A stretch of DNA of 64,000 nucleotides from Heterocephalus glaber (GCF_000247695.1 NW_004624800.1:8592180-8656179), one strand, 5' to 3'; positions 25,421-39,200 are shown, numbered from the stretch's first letter. A program made the numbers and translations. Notes: generated by a model from the sequence alone, not told the origin.

Positions 25421-28400
25421 TTTAGTAAAGAATGTTGTGTCTGGCTGTTGTCTTTCCCTTTCCCAAAAACCCCCAAAAAACAAAACAAAACAAAAAAACC
25501 AAAAAACTGCCCAGGCTTGAGATGGCTCCGTGCCCGAATTGCTTTTCTCCTGCTTTTTTCTCTTACACTGTTATTCTAACTAAAAGCAGAAATCCAGGGC
25601 TTGTTTCTTCTCCCAGTGTCTCTCTAATGGCTGGGTGCTCTTGGGTGAGAAACAGCCTCTCTGGGTCTCTTGGAGGCTGAACTAAGTCTCATCTCCAAGT
25701 AATCTCTTTCATCCTCTATGCCACCCAGCATGGTTGTACACTGCGACAGTTGTCTAAATTCAGACATTGCTCTTCATGCTTGATTGTCTTTTTTTCTTTT
25801 CTTTTTTTTTCCATTTTAGTTCATCAAGAAATCACATAGTTTTTTTTTTTTTTTCATTGTTCATTTAAGGTCTATGGTTATTTTCAATTCCATGGGGATA
25901 GAAGTTGGATTTATAGCCAAGGTAGGTCTCAGAGTCAAAGTTATGGGTGGATTTTAATAACTTTTAAAAAATATTCATCCCCAGGAAGAATGAGTGTTGT
26001 TGAATATTGCTATGTGATACGATTCTAGCCACACATTTTTTTGAGTCCTATTAATCAGGGAGTCTGATCAGATCACCTTTTTACTGCCAGTGTCCTATTT
26101 TAGTGATTCTAAACAACAGATTTTGATTCTGCCCTCCTTATCTGTAAAATCTGATTTCTTCTGTTGAAGGAATTGAACACACTTCCTAAGCCTTGCTGAA
26201 GTGACACTGAAAATCTAATGCTATTTTCTACAAGTTGCTTTGCAATTTAACTTTTATGTTGAATCTCAGTTGCTTTGAATAACATTTTATTTATAGGCTC
26301 CAAGTCAACATTCAGTGTCAGCACTTTGGCCTTTCTTAAGAATCTTTGGGAACTTCCTGATATGCACATGTTAAACTGGCATAGCTTAAAAAGTTTATCC
26401 TCAGAGCAGCATTTTTTTGTTGTCATTTCCCTAGTGTTGTATTCTTCCTGGTATTTTGTACCAAGATTGAAAGAAAATAATTTATGCTAATATATGCAAT
26501 ATTACATTAAACGATAATAATATAAACAAATTCTATCTAATGGATTGGAATATTAGATGATGTTTACATTATAAGAAGAATGTAAAAGTGTTAAAATATG
26601 TTATTTATAAGTATGACTTCCAGAAGCAGATAATGTTTTTAAATATGGTATAGTTAAGATTTTTAACACAATTTGCCTTTGAATTAATGAAAGTATATCA
26701 GAACTAGCAGGGAGACTAGAAAACATTTAGTGGAAGCCCCATCAACTAGATAGAAAGCCCTTTCTTACTGAAGGATTGTTCTTTTTGCTACTTGAACACA
26801 ATCAAGAAGAACAGATTACCTGAAACACATATTTTCTGATGATTCTCTCCAAGGAAAATTAAGAAGTTCTTCATCAACAGAAGCGATTCAGGCACTCCCT
26901 GGACTTGATTTGCCAGTAGAGATCTTGTCTGTTTACCAGAAGGAAATCTACTGAGGATTTAATTTCTTCAATTCAGGCCCCTGGCACCTCTTCCTATAGA
27001 ATTTTTTTCCCCCTGCTATGATGAATTGCACTCAGCTAATTTCATATCTGCTTTATTTCTTTCTTTTCACTTTCAAATTTGCCCTAAGTGTGAGTTGCTG
27101 GTATGCTTGAGTTCTTTATGCACGAGAGAGTATTCACAATCTTCACTTGTCAAAACTATGGTCACACCTTCACTGTACAAATCCTGTTGAAGAAATATGC
27201 TCGTACAGTTTAGTGTTGTGAATACATTGGTTTGTAGTACTGCAGAGCATAGGATACAGAGCTAAGCACAGAGGAAGTGGTAATTGATTACTGTAATCAT
27301 TGGAATGAAGACCAGTCCTAGAGGGCGCTTAAAGGCACATTGTTAGACTAGTGGAGTGTGTGGCTCATCTCCAACTTCCTCCTGTTACTCCAACCTTCAT
27401 CGGTTGGTTGTTCGCTCATATTTCACTTCCTCACGGTCACTGCTATTTATGTAATTTCTTTTCCTCTACTTTTTCACACCAAATCTCTAATTTCCTCAGC
27501 ACACTGGCTAACACTAATGGAAAATATCCAATTAAACATACTAATAAGATTTCCATAACTGGTTAAAGGTCTATATGCTTATGTACTCTCATAATGCATC
27601 TGGTTTGAAAGAATATCTTGTTAAAATGAAGGAACCAAAGCTAATGAGCTGCTAATGATGGATTTTCATGGAAATTTAAAATGACTTTAACTTTTGAAAT
27701 AATTTCGAACACACAGGAACATTGCAAGGATAATATAAGAAACATCTGTATGTCCTTTATTCTGATTCTGTTTCGCTCTATGAGGTATGTTTTTCTACAC
27801 ACACGCACACGCACACACACTTTTTCCTGAGTCATTTGCTAGTAAGTAGCATACCAATGTTCATTTATTGCTAAATACTTTAGTGCACATTTCCCCAAAC
27901 GGAGGGCACAGTATTTATGTAAATTTCAGGAAGTTTTACATTGATGCATCTAACCAACCTTCCATATTGAAATTTTCTTCATCGACCCAATCTTTACATC
28001 ACCTTTTCATCTTTCTAATCCAGGATAAAATTCAGGCTAAGAGCACATATTACACGTGCCTACCATGCTCTTTCAATTTCTTTCATCCAAATCATGTCTA
28101 TAGCTTTTAATCATCTTTTATCACATCAATGCTTAGACAATTCACTCTTTTCTCTTTTTTCATTAGAATGTTCCTGCTAGGGGTGACTTCTATTTCCTCC
28201 CAGTAGGTGAGCTCCATTATACATTCCCATGGGGTACTACATAAATCCAGGCTGCTGGGTCTTTCTCAGACCATTTTGCCTCTGGAGACAAAGATTATCT
28301 GATTCTCCTTGGTGTTTTCTTTTTCTTTCCAATTACGTAGTCAGACTGTCATCTCATTTCTTTCATATAATTATTATTTTTCTCTTATTTTATATTATTT

Positions 28401-28800
28401 TTATTTTTACTATTAAAACACATAATTTATAAGAGATAACTGTAATGTCATACAAATATGCCTCATCTCATCAAAGGGCTCCCTGTCACTTAGTGGTATT
28501 GTCAACTAATGTCTCATGCCATACTCATTTACTCTGATGGTTGCAAACTATATTTTCCAACTATCACACACATCCCACATTTACTGGTCATAAACTGACA
28601 TTGTAAGGTAAGAATCATTCTTCTCTCTCCTTCTATTTATCATCTACCTATCATTTCTATTGTCTTAAGAACTTCTATTTTTTTCTAAAGTGTGAATTCA
28701 TGACCCTACTTTGGTGCTCATGTTATGCAAATTTGGTCAATATGAATTATTTCAAGCTGGTTCCTATGTACTTTTGACATTAGCCATCGTTTTCATCTTC
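25421..28800. other. Intron; possible LTR-like start, otherwise nothing recognised
   Basis: The first 270 bp has a short C/A-rich block (25458-25508) and a GC-richer stretch that could belong to the same unit as the preceding minisatellite. T runs lie at about 25790-25855. From 25900 on I see no gene. (CA)n at 27797-27820. Confidence 0.4.
27797..27820 (+). repeat. (CA)n microsatellite, interrupted
   Basis: ACAC repeats broken by two CG dinucleotides. Confidence 0.85.
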
Positions 28801-28822
28801 CTGGCAAAATAAGATAGTATCT

Positions 28823-29465
28823 CTCTTAAGTGAAATAAATAGGACACACATTTGTAAATACCGAATAGTTTCTCCTGTGTGAAATACTAAAAGTGTGAAT
28901 AAGGTTCACATGATATAACTGATAATGTGAAATAGGAAGAAAAGGTCCAAAGGAGTTGGGGAAGTTGGAGGGGGAGGGGAAGGAGAAAGGGAAGAAGGGA
29001 AAGGAAAAATTATGAGAAAAGAAAATAATGGAAACAAAATCTATGTTAATAGGGAAGGGTGGAGGGGGTGAAGGGTGCACAGGTAACGGGGAAAAAAATA
29101 AGAACTAAGATATTGGGCCGGGGATTTAACTCAGTGGTTTCACTGCCTGCTACGCAAGCGCAAGGACCCAAGTTCGATCCCCTGTACCAAAAAAAAAAAA
29201 AAAAAGAACTAAGATATATCATGTACAGGTACAAGCACCCGATAATAAATGTAAACGTATTGTATACCTAACATGTACCAATAAAAGAATTTTAAAAAAT
29301 GGAAACAAAGTCTCTGTAAATAAGGAAGGGTGGAGGGGGTGAAGGTACAGCAGGGGAATGGGGAAAAATAAGAACCAAGATACATCATGTAAGGTACAAG
29401 ATCCCAACCATGAATGTAACTGTATTTTATAGCTAAAATGTACCGATAAACTTAATGAAAAGAAA
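28823..29465 (+). mobile_element. L1 3' end with duplicated 3' UTR, flanked by 17-bp repeat
   Basis: The L1 runs from ctcttaagtgaaataaatag through its 3' UTR to accaataaaagaattttaaa at about 29294. It then restarts at aatggaaacaaagtctctgt and repeats the last roughly 165 bp of the 3' UTR (aagggtggagggggtgaagg, tgtaaggtacaagatccc, aaaatgtaccgataaactta). The whole unit sits between aaaataagatagtatct (28806-28822) and aaaataagttagtatct (29466-29482), one mismatch in 17. A SINE interrupts the first copy. No coding capacity. Confidence 0.85.
29114..29203 (+). mobile_element. tRNA-derived SINE nested in L1, 14-bp target duplication
   Basis: gggccggggatttaactcag with B box AAGTTCGATCCCC and a 17+ A tail. 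The A box carries one change (TTTAACTCAG). Exact direct repeat aagaactaagatat at 29100-29113 and 29204-29217. Confidence 0.95.
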
Positions 29466-29939
29466 AAAATAAGTTAGTATCTTGTTGACCAAAATCTTGC
29501 ATAATTTCTTTAAGCAGCTCTGATTAAGTTAGAAGACAATGGTCCTGGTAGTGAAGTTCTGCCCATGGTATACACTACTTATTTCCATACTGTACCTGGT
29601 AAGCAGATATATTTACAGAAGTAGACACATGTACAGTTATTTTTAATTAGGTCTCCTTCTTATCCTACTTCATTCTATATTTACATATCATTTCCTTCAT
29701 AGTGAGAAATCTGTTCCCCAACATCATTAACATATTTAATTATTTGCTCACTTACAATGCATAAAATATTTTCAGAATTGCTTCAACCATATATACTTTT
29801 TTTCTCATTTCTGAGACAAAAGTTAACATAAAGTAAATGCTCTTTTTGCTTTTCTTTTTGTGCCTAACAATATGTCCAGGAAATCTATCCCATATAAACT
29901 TATAGAGATATTTATCAGTTTTCTTTAGGGTTGCAATGT

Positions 29940-30340
29940 AGCTATTTTATACACATATTCCAGTTTATTCAACTATTCTCCTTTATTTGGTCATAAGGAT
30001 AAGTTACAATCTTTTGTCCTTACCCATAATGTTACAAGGAATAACCGTGTGTATATAGTTTTGATATTACTGGGTCTGTATTTTTATGATTATTTTCCAG
30101 AATTGAGATGGTAGGGTTGGAGAATAATTGCACCTGTAGTTTTGACAGGCACTGCCATGTCCCTCCCCATAGCTATGGCCCCACTCTGAGTTCTCATCAG
30201 GACTATGTAAGAATGCTGTTTCCCCACATCCTGGCCTGAAAAGCACATGATCAACCTTTTGATGTTTGGCAATCTGATAGGTGAAAGATAGTATCTCTGT
30301 GTAGGTCTAATTTGCATTTCTCTTCTCTTTTAACAAACAC
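29940..30340 (-). mobile_element. Ancient L1 ORF2 3' remnant, minus
   Basis: Plus-strand landmarks gattattttccagaattgag, gacaggcactgccatgtccc, atgctgtttccccacatcct and tctaatttgcatttctcttc are the reverse complement of the C-terminal end of an old mammalian L1. Heavily decayed. Confidence 0.6.
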
Positions 30341-30344
30341 TTTT

Positions 30345-31230
30345 ACGGATTTAAGGAAAATTTTCTATCTTTTGTGTATGCTCTCAATTCATGTTTTTTG
30401 CCCGTGTTTGTCTATTTTAATTGGGAGACATTTTATACATAGAAATTTTTTCTGTGACTATAAACATATCTTATATGCAGATACCAATTAAGTGTAATAC
30501 TTAACAAGAATAATAAATTGAGGTAAATACCTCATCATCTTGCAAGTAGAACAAAACAAAACAAAAAAACTTATTAAGTGATGCAATTAGTTTATCTGTC
30601 AGTGCTTATGCACAGCAGCAGCCCATAGTGATGTTTATTTATGCACATATCTTCCTTCAAGCCAGAAGCAAGAAGGGCCAGGCTTGACTTTCCTTTACAA
30701 ATACTTTCTTCATTAGCAAGTGAAACACTGTGGTATACAAGTATTCATGGGTTAAGTCTGAATACAGTCCCATGTATCACATCTACACTGACATATATTA
30801 AGATAGGAATTGTTCCCTATGTGCTATAAGTAGGCTCTGAAGACCTTTTGCTGAGTCCCCTGGTTTCCCTTTTTCCAATCCACTGCTTTCTCTTGCTATT
30901 ATTTTTTGAAATAGAGAGCAGTTCTTATAATAGCTTCTATTTTCTTTCCTTCCTAGTCCCTTAGAAGTACACCTTAATTGAAAGTTTGATTAATTGGTTT
31001 TCAGCACTTGCTACTAGAATTTAATGTACATAGAGAAAAGTACACATAAATATACCTCCAGATACATTTTTCACATGTGTAGCAAGCACCCAGCTCAATA
31101 TCTGATTATCAGTTTCCCCAAAGCTAATTTTCACATCCCCTTCCACCCATGAAACTACAGCAGAGGAAAACACTGTCCTTATTTCTCACAACACAAATTT
31201 TGCCTGTTTTAAAGATTTTTACAAGTGGAT
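30345..31230. other. Intron, nothing recognised
   Basis: No gene or classifiable repeat. A short (AAAAC)n-like A-rich run lies near 30550. Confidence 0.4.
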
Positions 31231-31232
31231 AC

Positions 31233-31642
31233 TGTTATGGCTTGTGTTTAGATGTACCCCTAATCTCCTGTGGTCATAGGTGGGGCTGTTTTAGAGGTGC
31301 TTGGATCTAGAGTGTGTGACCCTGGAATTGATTCATGGTGCAACGCTAGGCTCAAGGGCACTAGGATTAAGGATGTGAGTGCTACCCACTCTAAGTAATA
31401 TGAATAAGATAAAAGGGGCAGAAAGGTGCTGTTAAGTTCCCTTGTTGTTTTTGCTGTCTGTCTTCTGAGTGCAACAAACTGTTTCTTCTCTGTGAAGCCC
31501 CTCTCCCATGTGCCACCCTGCCTTGGAGACAGCCAATTACAGTCTGAAACCTCCATGAACTGTGAGCCAAATAAATGTTTCCTCCTTTAACTTTGGGTGT
31601 CAGGTATTTTGTCTCAGCATTGAGAGAAAAATAATTAAGACA
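31233..31642 (+). mobile_element. MaLR-like solo LTR, plus
   Basis: Begins tgttatggcttgtgtttaga and ends aaataattaagaca, with TG...CA ends. The order of landmarks (tctttgaagcccc block, gaaacctccatgaactgtga, gccaaataaatgtttcctcc, aggtattttgtctcagcatt) matches the ERVL-MaLR LTR body with its AATAAA. The flanking 5-mers gatac and gaaat do not clearly match. A 98-codon minus frame here is chance. Confidence 0.75.
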
Positions 31643-31649
31643 GAAATAC

Positions 31650-33360
31650 AGAGTATATACTATGCTCTTTTATGTCAACTATCTTCCCTTTGCAAGATGG
31701 ACAGTAAATACCTTCACAAGATATATTGCAATTCTGTCACTCAGCCTTTGTAACATAGAGAAGTTTTTCACCCTATCACTAGACAATCTTTACTGGCCCA
31801 GGGTCCAAATAAGTTGCAGACTGCCACACTCCTGTTCCCTTGTCCTTAGTCCCTTGACCATTTTCTCGGCATCCCTAGTTGCAGCTTGGTGCGTGGGGAG
31901 GACAAGCCTTGCTGCTGTGCTCAGTATCTCCAGCCCTTACCACTGTTGCAGTGACCTGTGCAATTCTTTCTTGTTTACAAAATCCACAGCTTTCCAAGTG
32001 TTCCGTGCATACTAGTTTTGATACTTCTCCTTCCAACTGAAATGGGTGCATGTAAAATTTGTCAGTATTGTTATATAAATAAAAATTATAAAAATAAATA
32101 TTACTGTCTATATTTATGAATTGTGCACCTCAGTCTAACTGGATATTCACATGTCTACTAAATTCTATAATTCAGTCTGTTAAGAAGGATTTGTTAAGCA
32201 CATTGAGTGTGCCAGGCACTGACCAAGCTGTTGAGACTCGACACTTATCAAGACAAAATAAACCTCTCAGAGAGGTAACACATAATCAAATACTATGTTA
32301 CCTTTGTAAATGCAGTATAATGGAGACACCAAAGATGATGAAAAATATTTAAAAAATTATACCGAATTTGATGCATATTGCATTTACCAGGTAAATACTC
32401 AGTGAGTAGGCAGGATTAGCAGAAGTATTTGATGTCAGTAAAAAAATGCCAAAGACCTGTGCACTTCAACTGCATCAGCTGAAAATAGATTTGATTCTAT
32501 CTCATATCCACTGATTAAATATGATGTGGAGAAAGCCTAATAGTTATTTTTAGTAACATTTGAGGATGTGTTTGTATGTGTGCTTAATTTTACTATCAGT
32601 TTCTGCAACTGACTGCAAATATAAAATGTATCTGAATTACAGTTTTTTGGTCTTTGATTTTTAAATTTAAAACCAACATCACTGGCACTGCTGCTTGTTT
32701 TAAGAAAAGCTAAAGTGCAACACCCTATCTATTACTATTCCAGGAGTAAAAATGTCATATCAGACAGACTGAAGCATACACTGACCTTTTTCTTTAATAA
32801 GTCATGTGGCAAGCCCATTGTATATACCATCTTGTATTATAAACACACAATAATTTCAAAGGGACAGGAAATTTCTCTTATATACATTGTTTTAAAATTT
32901 TTGTTATCAAACACTTCTTTTTGCCAGGGTGAACGAAAACAGCTAGAATAACTTTATGACAAATTCATAGTCTTTTTCTATTGCTCTAGGCTATTGCTCA
33001 CAGCTCTATTTTCCAATTTGTATACTGTACAAAGCTGAAAAATATACAGACAGGACAGTCACCCTGTATAGAACGAACAATTGAGCTTGCTAAGTGCCTA
33101 AGATGAACAATGTACTAGCTCTGGGTAACTCAGTTTTTATATCGGCAAAAGAAGGAATTTTTTTAACCTTCTCCTAAGAATATTTCGAGAGCTAACTAAC
33201 AAAACCTGCCTTTTTAAAAAATAGGTACTGCTTTAATTCACACAGAATGAGCAGTTAAATCTCAAATTTCAATTGAGAAAGCTGTTTCAGCTTTAGGAGA
33301 GCTCTTTTCTTTGGTCATAGAAGAAATGTCTGTAACTGTTTAGAATCCATGCTCTCTAGT
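31650..33360. other. Intron, nothing recognised
   Basis: A 117-codon plus frame at 31662-32015 has no recognisable domain and no upstream support. At about 32195-32230 gtgtgccaggcactgacca is an ancient repeat scrap. Confidence 0.4.
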
Positions 33361-33364
33361 ATTG

Positions 33365-33403
33365 TTTTTTAAAATTAATTTTATTGGTACATTTTAGGTA
33401 TAA
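33365..33403 (-). mobile_element. Very short L1 3' stub, minus
   Basis: taattttattggtacatttt followed by aggtat matches the L1 3' terminus seen at 16929-16955. Only about 40 bp of L1 is present, so this is an extreme 5' truncation. Confidence 0.65.
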
Positions 33404-33944
33404 AATTGGTTTTTAATAATTAATATAGCACAAGAAATTAAATGATGCTAATAGTGTAAAATGGTGCTTGATGGAGAATAAACTGATACATGAGGTTTGA
33501 GTCCTGGACCTTTTTATTTTTTGTAAGACAAAAAATATTTCTTAGAAGATAGGTGAGGAATTTGGTGGTTTAAAGTGTTTTCAGTTCATTTGCCACCCAA
33601 GAGAGAGTAATTTTAAAAATGATTATTCAAAGTTTTGCATGTAATAAATATAAATCTCATGTATATGTACCAGTTCCCTAAAATGAATGAAATTATATAT
33701 GTTTCACAAACATATACTACTATAAATAGATAAATAGCAAAAAGGAAGATCACAGATAAATTACCATCAACAAGTGTATCATGGTTTGACTCAGACAAAA
33801 TTCTTGAGATAATGAGGATTGATGCCCAATGCCTCTTAGAAGATAATGCCTTTCTTATAAGACAATCCCTTGCTTTTTCCAAGGAGACACAACCTCATTT
33901 GCACTTCAGTGGTAGCAAATAATAGGTAGATGCTAATAGGTAGA

Positions 33945-34362
33945 TGTTATGGGTTGACTGTTGTCAACTCCTAATTTCATATGTTGAAGTCTTAAGCTCC
34001 AGTGTATCTCAATGGTATCTTATTTGGAAATAAGATCATTGCATATGTTAATTAATTCAGCTAATGCAAGACCATCTTGAGGAAGAGCAGCAGGCCCCTA
34101 AACCAGTATGACCAGTGTCCTTATAAAAAGAATATCACATGAAAAGAAACACACATAGGGAAAACCCCACACAAGAAGAGGTCAGTTGTCTAGAAGCCAA
34201 ATGGAGAGATGGAAAGAGATTGTTCCCTCCCAGGCTGGAGAAGGAACAAACCTTGAAAGCACCCTGGTTTTAGACTTCACCAAAACTGAGAAAAGAAAGT
34301 TGTGGTGTTTAAGCTGTTTAGTTTGTGATGCTTTGCTATGGTAACCCTAGTAAAACGTCACA
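33945..34362 (+). mobile_element. MLT1-type MaLR LTR, plus
   Basis: In order: tgttatgggttgactg, tttcatatgttgaagtctta, tcttatttggaaataaga, accagtgtccttataaaaag, aagctgtttagtttgtgatg, ctttgctatggtaaccctag. These are the landmarks of the ancient mammalian MLT1 LTR in order and at about its usual length of 420 bp. Confidence 0.88.
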
Positions 34363-34364
34363 GA

Positions 34365-35450
34365 GCTAAATAGAATTTTCAAAATGAAAACAGCATCACT
34401 AAAAGGATCAAAGTCCTAGATCTTCTATGTGCTAAGCTCTATAGTCCTAGGGAAGTTCTTGAGCCCCAATTTTCAGGTTTGAAAATTAGGAAAAATGACA
34501 TGCACGTAGATAGAATTAATGTGATACATCCAACAGATAGCATGTGCTGCCTATTTCTCATACGCCTTCTATACTTGAAAGGATAAAACAGGTCGATAAA
34601 AAATCCTAGAGTAGAGTTTGCACATCAGGTTGTCATATTGTATCTCTCAGGCCTACTCCATAAATAGTGGCTGATTTACATTCATTGATTCCAGGATTAT
34701 CACTTTTGGCTGAAAATTAGAATTTATGGGAGAGATTTTAGGAAATGAAAATATTTGAGAGGCACACACAGATTCTGACTTAATTGTGCTGGGATACTAC
34801 TAGCCCATTGGGACTTTAAAAACGTCCTTGTGTGATGCTATATATATCAGAGCTGAGCAACATTCCCCATTCATTCTTTTTCACCTAGAGATTTTTCTGT
34901 GGTACTTTAGGAAGTCATAAGACATCCAATTAGGCATAACTACTGCTTGTGATGTGATCAACTAATCTTCACAAAGACAAGAATGTAGCCAGAAAATAAA
35001 TAAATACGAACATAGAAGATTCCTAAGGCTACTTCGAGGGCATCAAAGGGAAATTTCTTTATGTCACCTGGAAAATTTTAAATGTGATCATCTCAAAATG
35101 CATATTTTCTTATTTTTGTTACTTATAATATACAACAACTTGTAACAGAATTCTGTTTACCAAACTACAAAAATATGTACTATATAAACATATCGTAGTA
35201 GTAACTAAGACTTTGATGTTTAAACTTAATGTATTTGAGAGCTGGGTTAATGAATAAGACCAAAAAAAAGGAGCACATCATAGATACTACAATATCATGC
35301 ATGCAAGCTTCTCTCTTAAAAAAATAGAGAAATTTTGTGATCTTTAAAGATCAAATCATATTTAAAGATTAGTAGGTTTTGTTTTAAATATCCTTCTCGT
35401 ACATGTGTGCAGTATATTACAGGTAAGATGTCATAGTTTTAGCTTGATTT
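34365..35450. other. Intron, nothing firmly recognised
   Basis: A possible MIR scrap at about 34450-34510 (gggaagttcttgagcccc, ttcaggtttgaaaattagg). No gene seen. Confidence 0.4.
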
Positions 35451-35466
35451 AAACGTTACACACTGG

Positions 35467-35587
35467 GGCCAGGGATTTAGCTCAGTGGTTCTGTCGCTTG
35501 CCTTGCAAGCTCAAGGATCCAACTTCTATCCCCGGTACCAAGAAAATCCAAACAAACAAACAAACAAAAAACCAAAAAACAAACAAA
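35467..35587 (+). mobile_element. tRNA-derived SINE with 16-bp target duplication
   Basis: A box TTTAGCTCAGTGG is intact. The B box is altered (ACTTCTATCCCC). The tail is a long (AAAC)n. The flanks aaac(g/a)ttacacactgg at 35451-35466 and 35587-35602 differ at one base. Confidence 0.93.
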
Positions 35588-35814
35588 AACATTACACACT
35601 GGATATATGCATCAAAATATCACATTATCCCATTAATATGTAAATTTCTTAAATTTTTATGAATTGCTTAAAAATTCAATTAAAATAATTCTAATTTGCT
35701 TAAAAATTATAAACTTTACTCTTATTCTCCCAGTAAAGATAGAATTAGTGTGAAAAATGCGGTGCTCATCAAGTTTCATAGAGACAGTGACAGGGGCTGT
35801 TGAGACGAGCCATA

Positions 35815-36215
35815 GTTATGGAGGACACAGGCTGGTAGGTTACAGAGCTCTGGGTTCAAATTTCAGCTCCATTATTTATACTGTTATATTGGGTGATTCT
35901 TTAAAAACGGAAAATGTAATATTTATTCAACATTACAACTCCTGCTTTTTTTGATATACATAAATATTGTGAAATGATTATTACCACAATTAGGTTAGTT
36001 AAAATCCAACCATCACCAACTCTACTGTTAATTTAGCATTTGGTCTTGGGAAAGTGCCATATTCCTAATTCTCAATGTCTGCAACCAAAAAGTGGGGCCT
36101 AAAAATAACAATAATTTACATTACCACATGTCAGTTGTTATGAAGATTATATGAGATAAGCCCCCCTTAAGAAGCCCCTAGCCAATGTTGGTTGGCTGTT
36201 ATTATTCACTGATTG
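35815..36215 (+). repeat. MIR interrupted by old L1-like scrap
   Basis: The 5' MIR part (gctctgggttcaaatttcag, ctccattattt) and 3' part (tgaagattatatgagataag, agccaatgttggttggctg) are separated at about 35900-36040 by gatatacataaatattgtga / aggttagttaaaatccaacc, which resembles an old L1 3' fragment. Decayed. Confidence 0.6.
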
Positions 36216-36219
36216 ATAC

Positions 36220-39200
36220 AGGTGGGGTTTTCTGAACTGTTTCCTAAATCATAGGCGGGAGTTTTCATAGGTGTTACCAAAGCTAGATATTAAATGGTTT
36301 AAATGACAATTGCAATAAACTTACTCACTGTCTCATCAAAGAACATCAGCGAAGTTCACAGATAAATACGTATCTTTATCTTAAATAATCTTTTCATTTG
36401 GAGACTGGACACAAATTTTCTAAGAGCAGAAATCTGTACTTCCCCTCTCCCCGCTGCAAGAAATGCCCTCGTGGCCATGGAGTGAGCCACGCAGACAGCC
36501 ACCAACACAGCATTGTTTTGCCAGAGTGATCATTTCACTGCAGCCTGTAATTAAGCTAGTTTCGCCCAAGAAAACCAAATGTATTTTCCAGGGCATTTTA
36601 ACATCCCAATAGTTCTTCCTCAAAATCAGCATTGACTAAATTAGTCACCTGGCAAGATCATGTGCACAAGTGATCAATGTACAGCAGATATCATACAGTG
36701 GCTGGGGGACAAGTGTCTTGAAAGCTGTGCAAGATGACCTGAGCTTTTGCATAAAGTTGCTCTAATGATTTTTCACTCTCTTTACAAGTAGAATACATTA
36801 TTTTCAAGGGTAAACCTATGGACTGCTTTCTTGTGTTCTTTATATCACTTTCACTGTAGTGTTCTATAATCATTAATAATGATAATATGTAGTAATTAAA
36901 ATAGTAATAATACTACTGTACTCATAAATAATCAGGAGGAAGGGAAACAGGAAGATGAGAAGAGACTATATCTAGGGAGCACATTTAAAAAATTTTTATT
37001 AGCTTATTTCTCAAAAAAACTCAATGAGGTAGATACTATTACATCCCAGTTACAACTAAAGCAACTAAATTCCATAAAATATTGATTAATAAAGTCAAAT
37101 ATACACCAATAATAACTATTGGAGCAGAATATTAATGTTTGAGGTCTACCACTGACCTGTGCTATCTTGTTCTATAAATATCATGTATGAATTCAATATT
37201 GTTTTCATTTATTCAAAATTAGCAAATGATCATTATTTACATGATATTTCTTACAGAATCAAAGTAGGTATTCTGTTCCATATTGAGGAGGGGGTCAGTA
37301 TATCTGGATTTGAGAGTCAGATGATGGGATATGTCAGCCTTGGCTCACTTATCTTTGGAATGAGATAGAGTGTTTAAATAACTATTGTGTGCTTGCCAGT
37401 AAACTGTGTATTACAGAGATGAAAACATGTGCCCTGGAAGACTTCAACATACTAATCAAAGTTCTCCCAATGTTGAGTGCAAACATTACTAAATTAAGGA
37501 TATAATTTCAGAATTGTTTAAAAATGCCAGGTTTTTAATTTGTTTACTTGTAAGGAAGCCAGAATAATATTGAGTTATTTTTAGAGTCTCACTGCCTATT
37601 GCTACCTATTTCAGTAGAAGATTCACCTACTTGGGATGGCTTCCAGCTCTTCTTTGCATGACAACTCTATGTCTGCCTAGCCAACAGTAATTAACGCCTT
37701 ACCAAACCTTTGCTGGCCATGAACCTCAACCAGTCTGCATGAGTCATGTCTCTGAATTGCGTCCTCAGAACAGTCTGGGCCTCCTCCACCCATTAGGACT
37801 CATAGTCCTGTAACATTCATTGACTAAGATGTCTACCATTTCCACTGGTCTTTCAACCCCTAGAAGACAGTAGCTGTGTTTGTTTATTGCTAGCTCTCTG
37901 TAAATCATACTGTTCAGTGAGTGCTTATTTTTCAGACCTCACTGTCTTTTTATGATAGATTTGTTTGTTATTTGCATTGTGAATTCCAGTTCAAATTTTG
38001 CCTTTTGGTTTGGTGTCACAGAGGGTGATTCTAATTTGTCTTTCTGGTAATAGAGTAGCTGAAACACTCGTAACACCCAGTCTACCCTGGAGTGTAAAGG
38101 AATTACCTGTGAATGCGGGTTCTGATTCCTTGGGTCTGGGTGGGGCTCTGATACGCTGCCTTCCTAACAGGTTCCCATGTGCTACAGGGCCTGTAGTTCA
38201 GGGACTGAACTTTACATAGCCAGCACCCAGAGGGGCTCTCACACTTCAGCCTTTCACTTTTATGGCCCAGAGTACAATGTCATCTTTCCATTTGAATTAT
38301 CCCAAGAAGACCTGGAGGAGTTACTATCTCCCCAAAGCGAGTTACGTAGTATTTTCATTGATTTCCAAAGTTAATGAAAGTGAATCGATGTAACTCATTC
38401 TAATGGAAGTATCATGTCATATTTTCATTGATGTCTAATCAAAAACCTCTCTCTAAAAGACCTATACAGACACAGTTTGTATTGCGATTGTACAATACTC
38501 AATGTGACAATAGGACTATGATTTGTGTGACATGAATTCAGCTACCAATCCCAACGATACTTCAAAGTAGGTTATTATTCACTTTATGCAGAGAGGCACA
38601 GATGTAATACAATGCATGTGCCAATATGCTCCAGAGAAAAGCTACTGTACAAGGAAAGTAACAGGTTATTTTGAATTTTCAAGGACAAATTCTATATAAT
38701 ATACTCTGTTAATGCAGCTGGAAATTTCAAATTTATAAAATTTAATAATAATTGAATAACTGATGTCAGACATTGTTCCAAGTTCTTTCCCTAGCTACTT
38801 GATTGACTACCAAGGATATCTATTGAGGTAAATAGTATTGAAAGAAATAAGGACTGTTGTCAGACCCCTTTTACCAATGAGGAAAGTTAGCCAGAAAAAG
38901 ACAAAAATTTGCCTCAAAGTCACAGGGATCTGTGAGGCTGAAATTACAATGATTAGCTTGGGTGTTTTGATTTCAGAGTGCAACATTCAACTGCCACTAT
39001 TCACTGCCTTTCAGAAGTCTATAGCCCACAACAAACATGGTTTGCTGCTTCTCAAATTCCTACCCTAGGCACACTATAACTGCTCTGACTTCCATTAAAT
39101 TGAGTACAGACATGCATCTTAAGTGAGGAAATTGTTATCTTCCTTAAAATCTTTTTAGGTATTCATCGATCAATACATTACACAAATTTGTATTTTCCTT

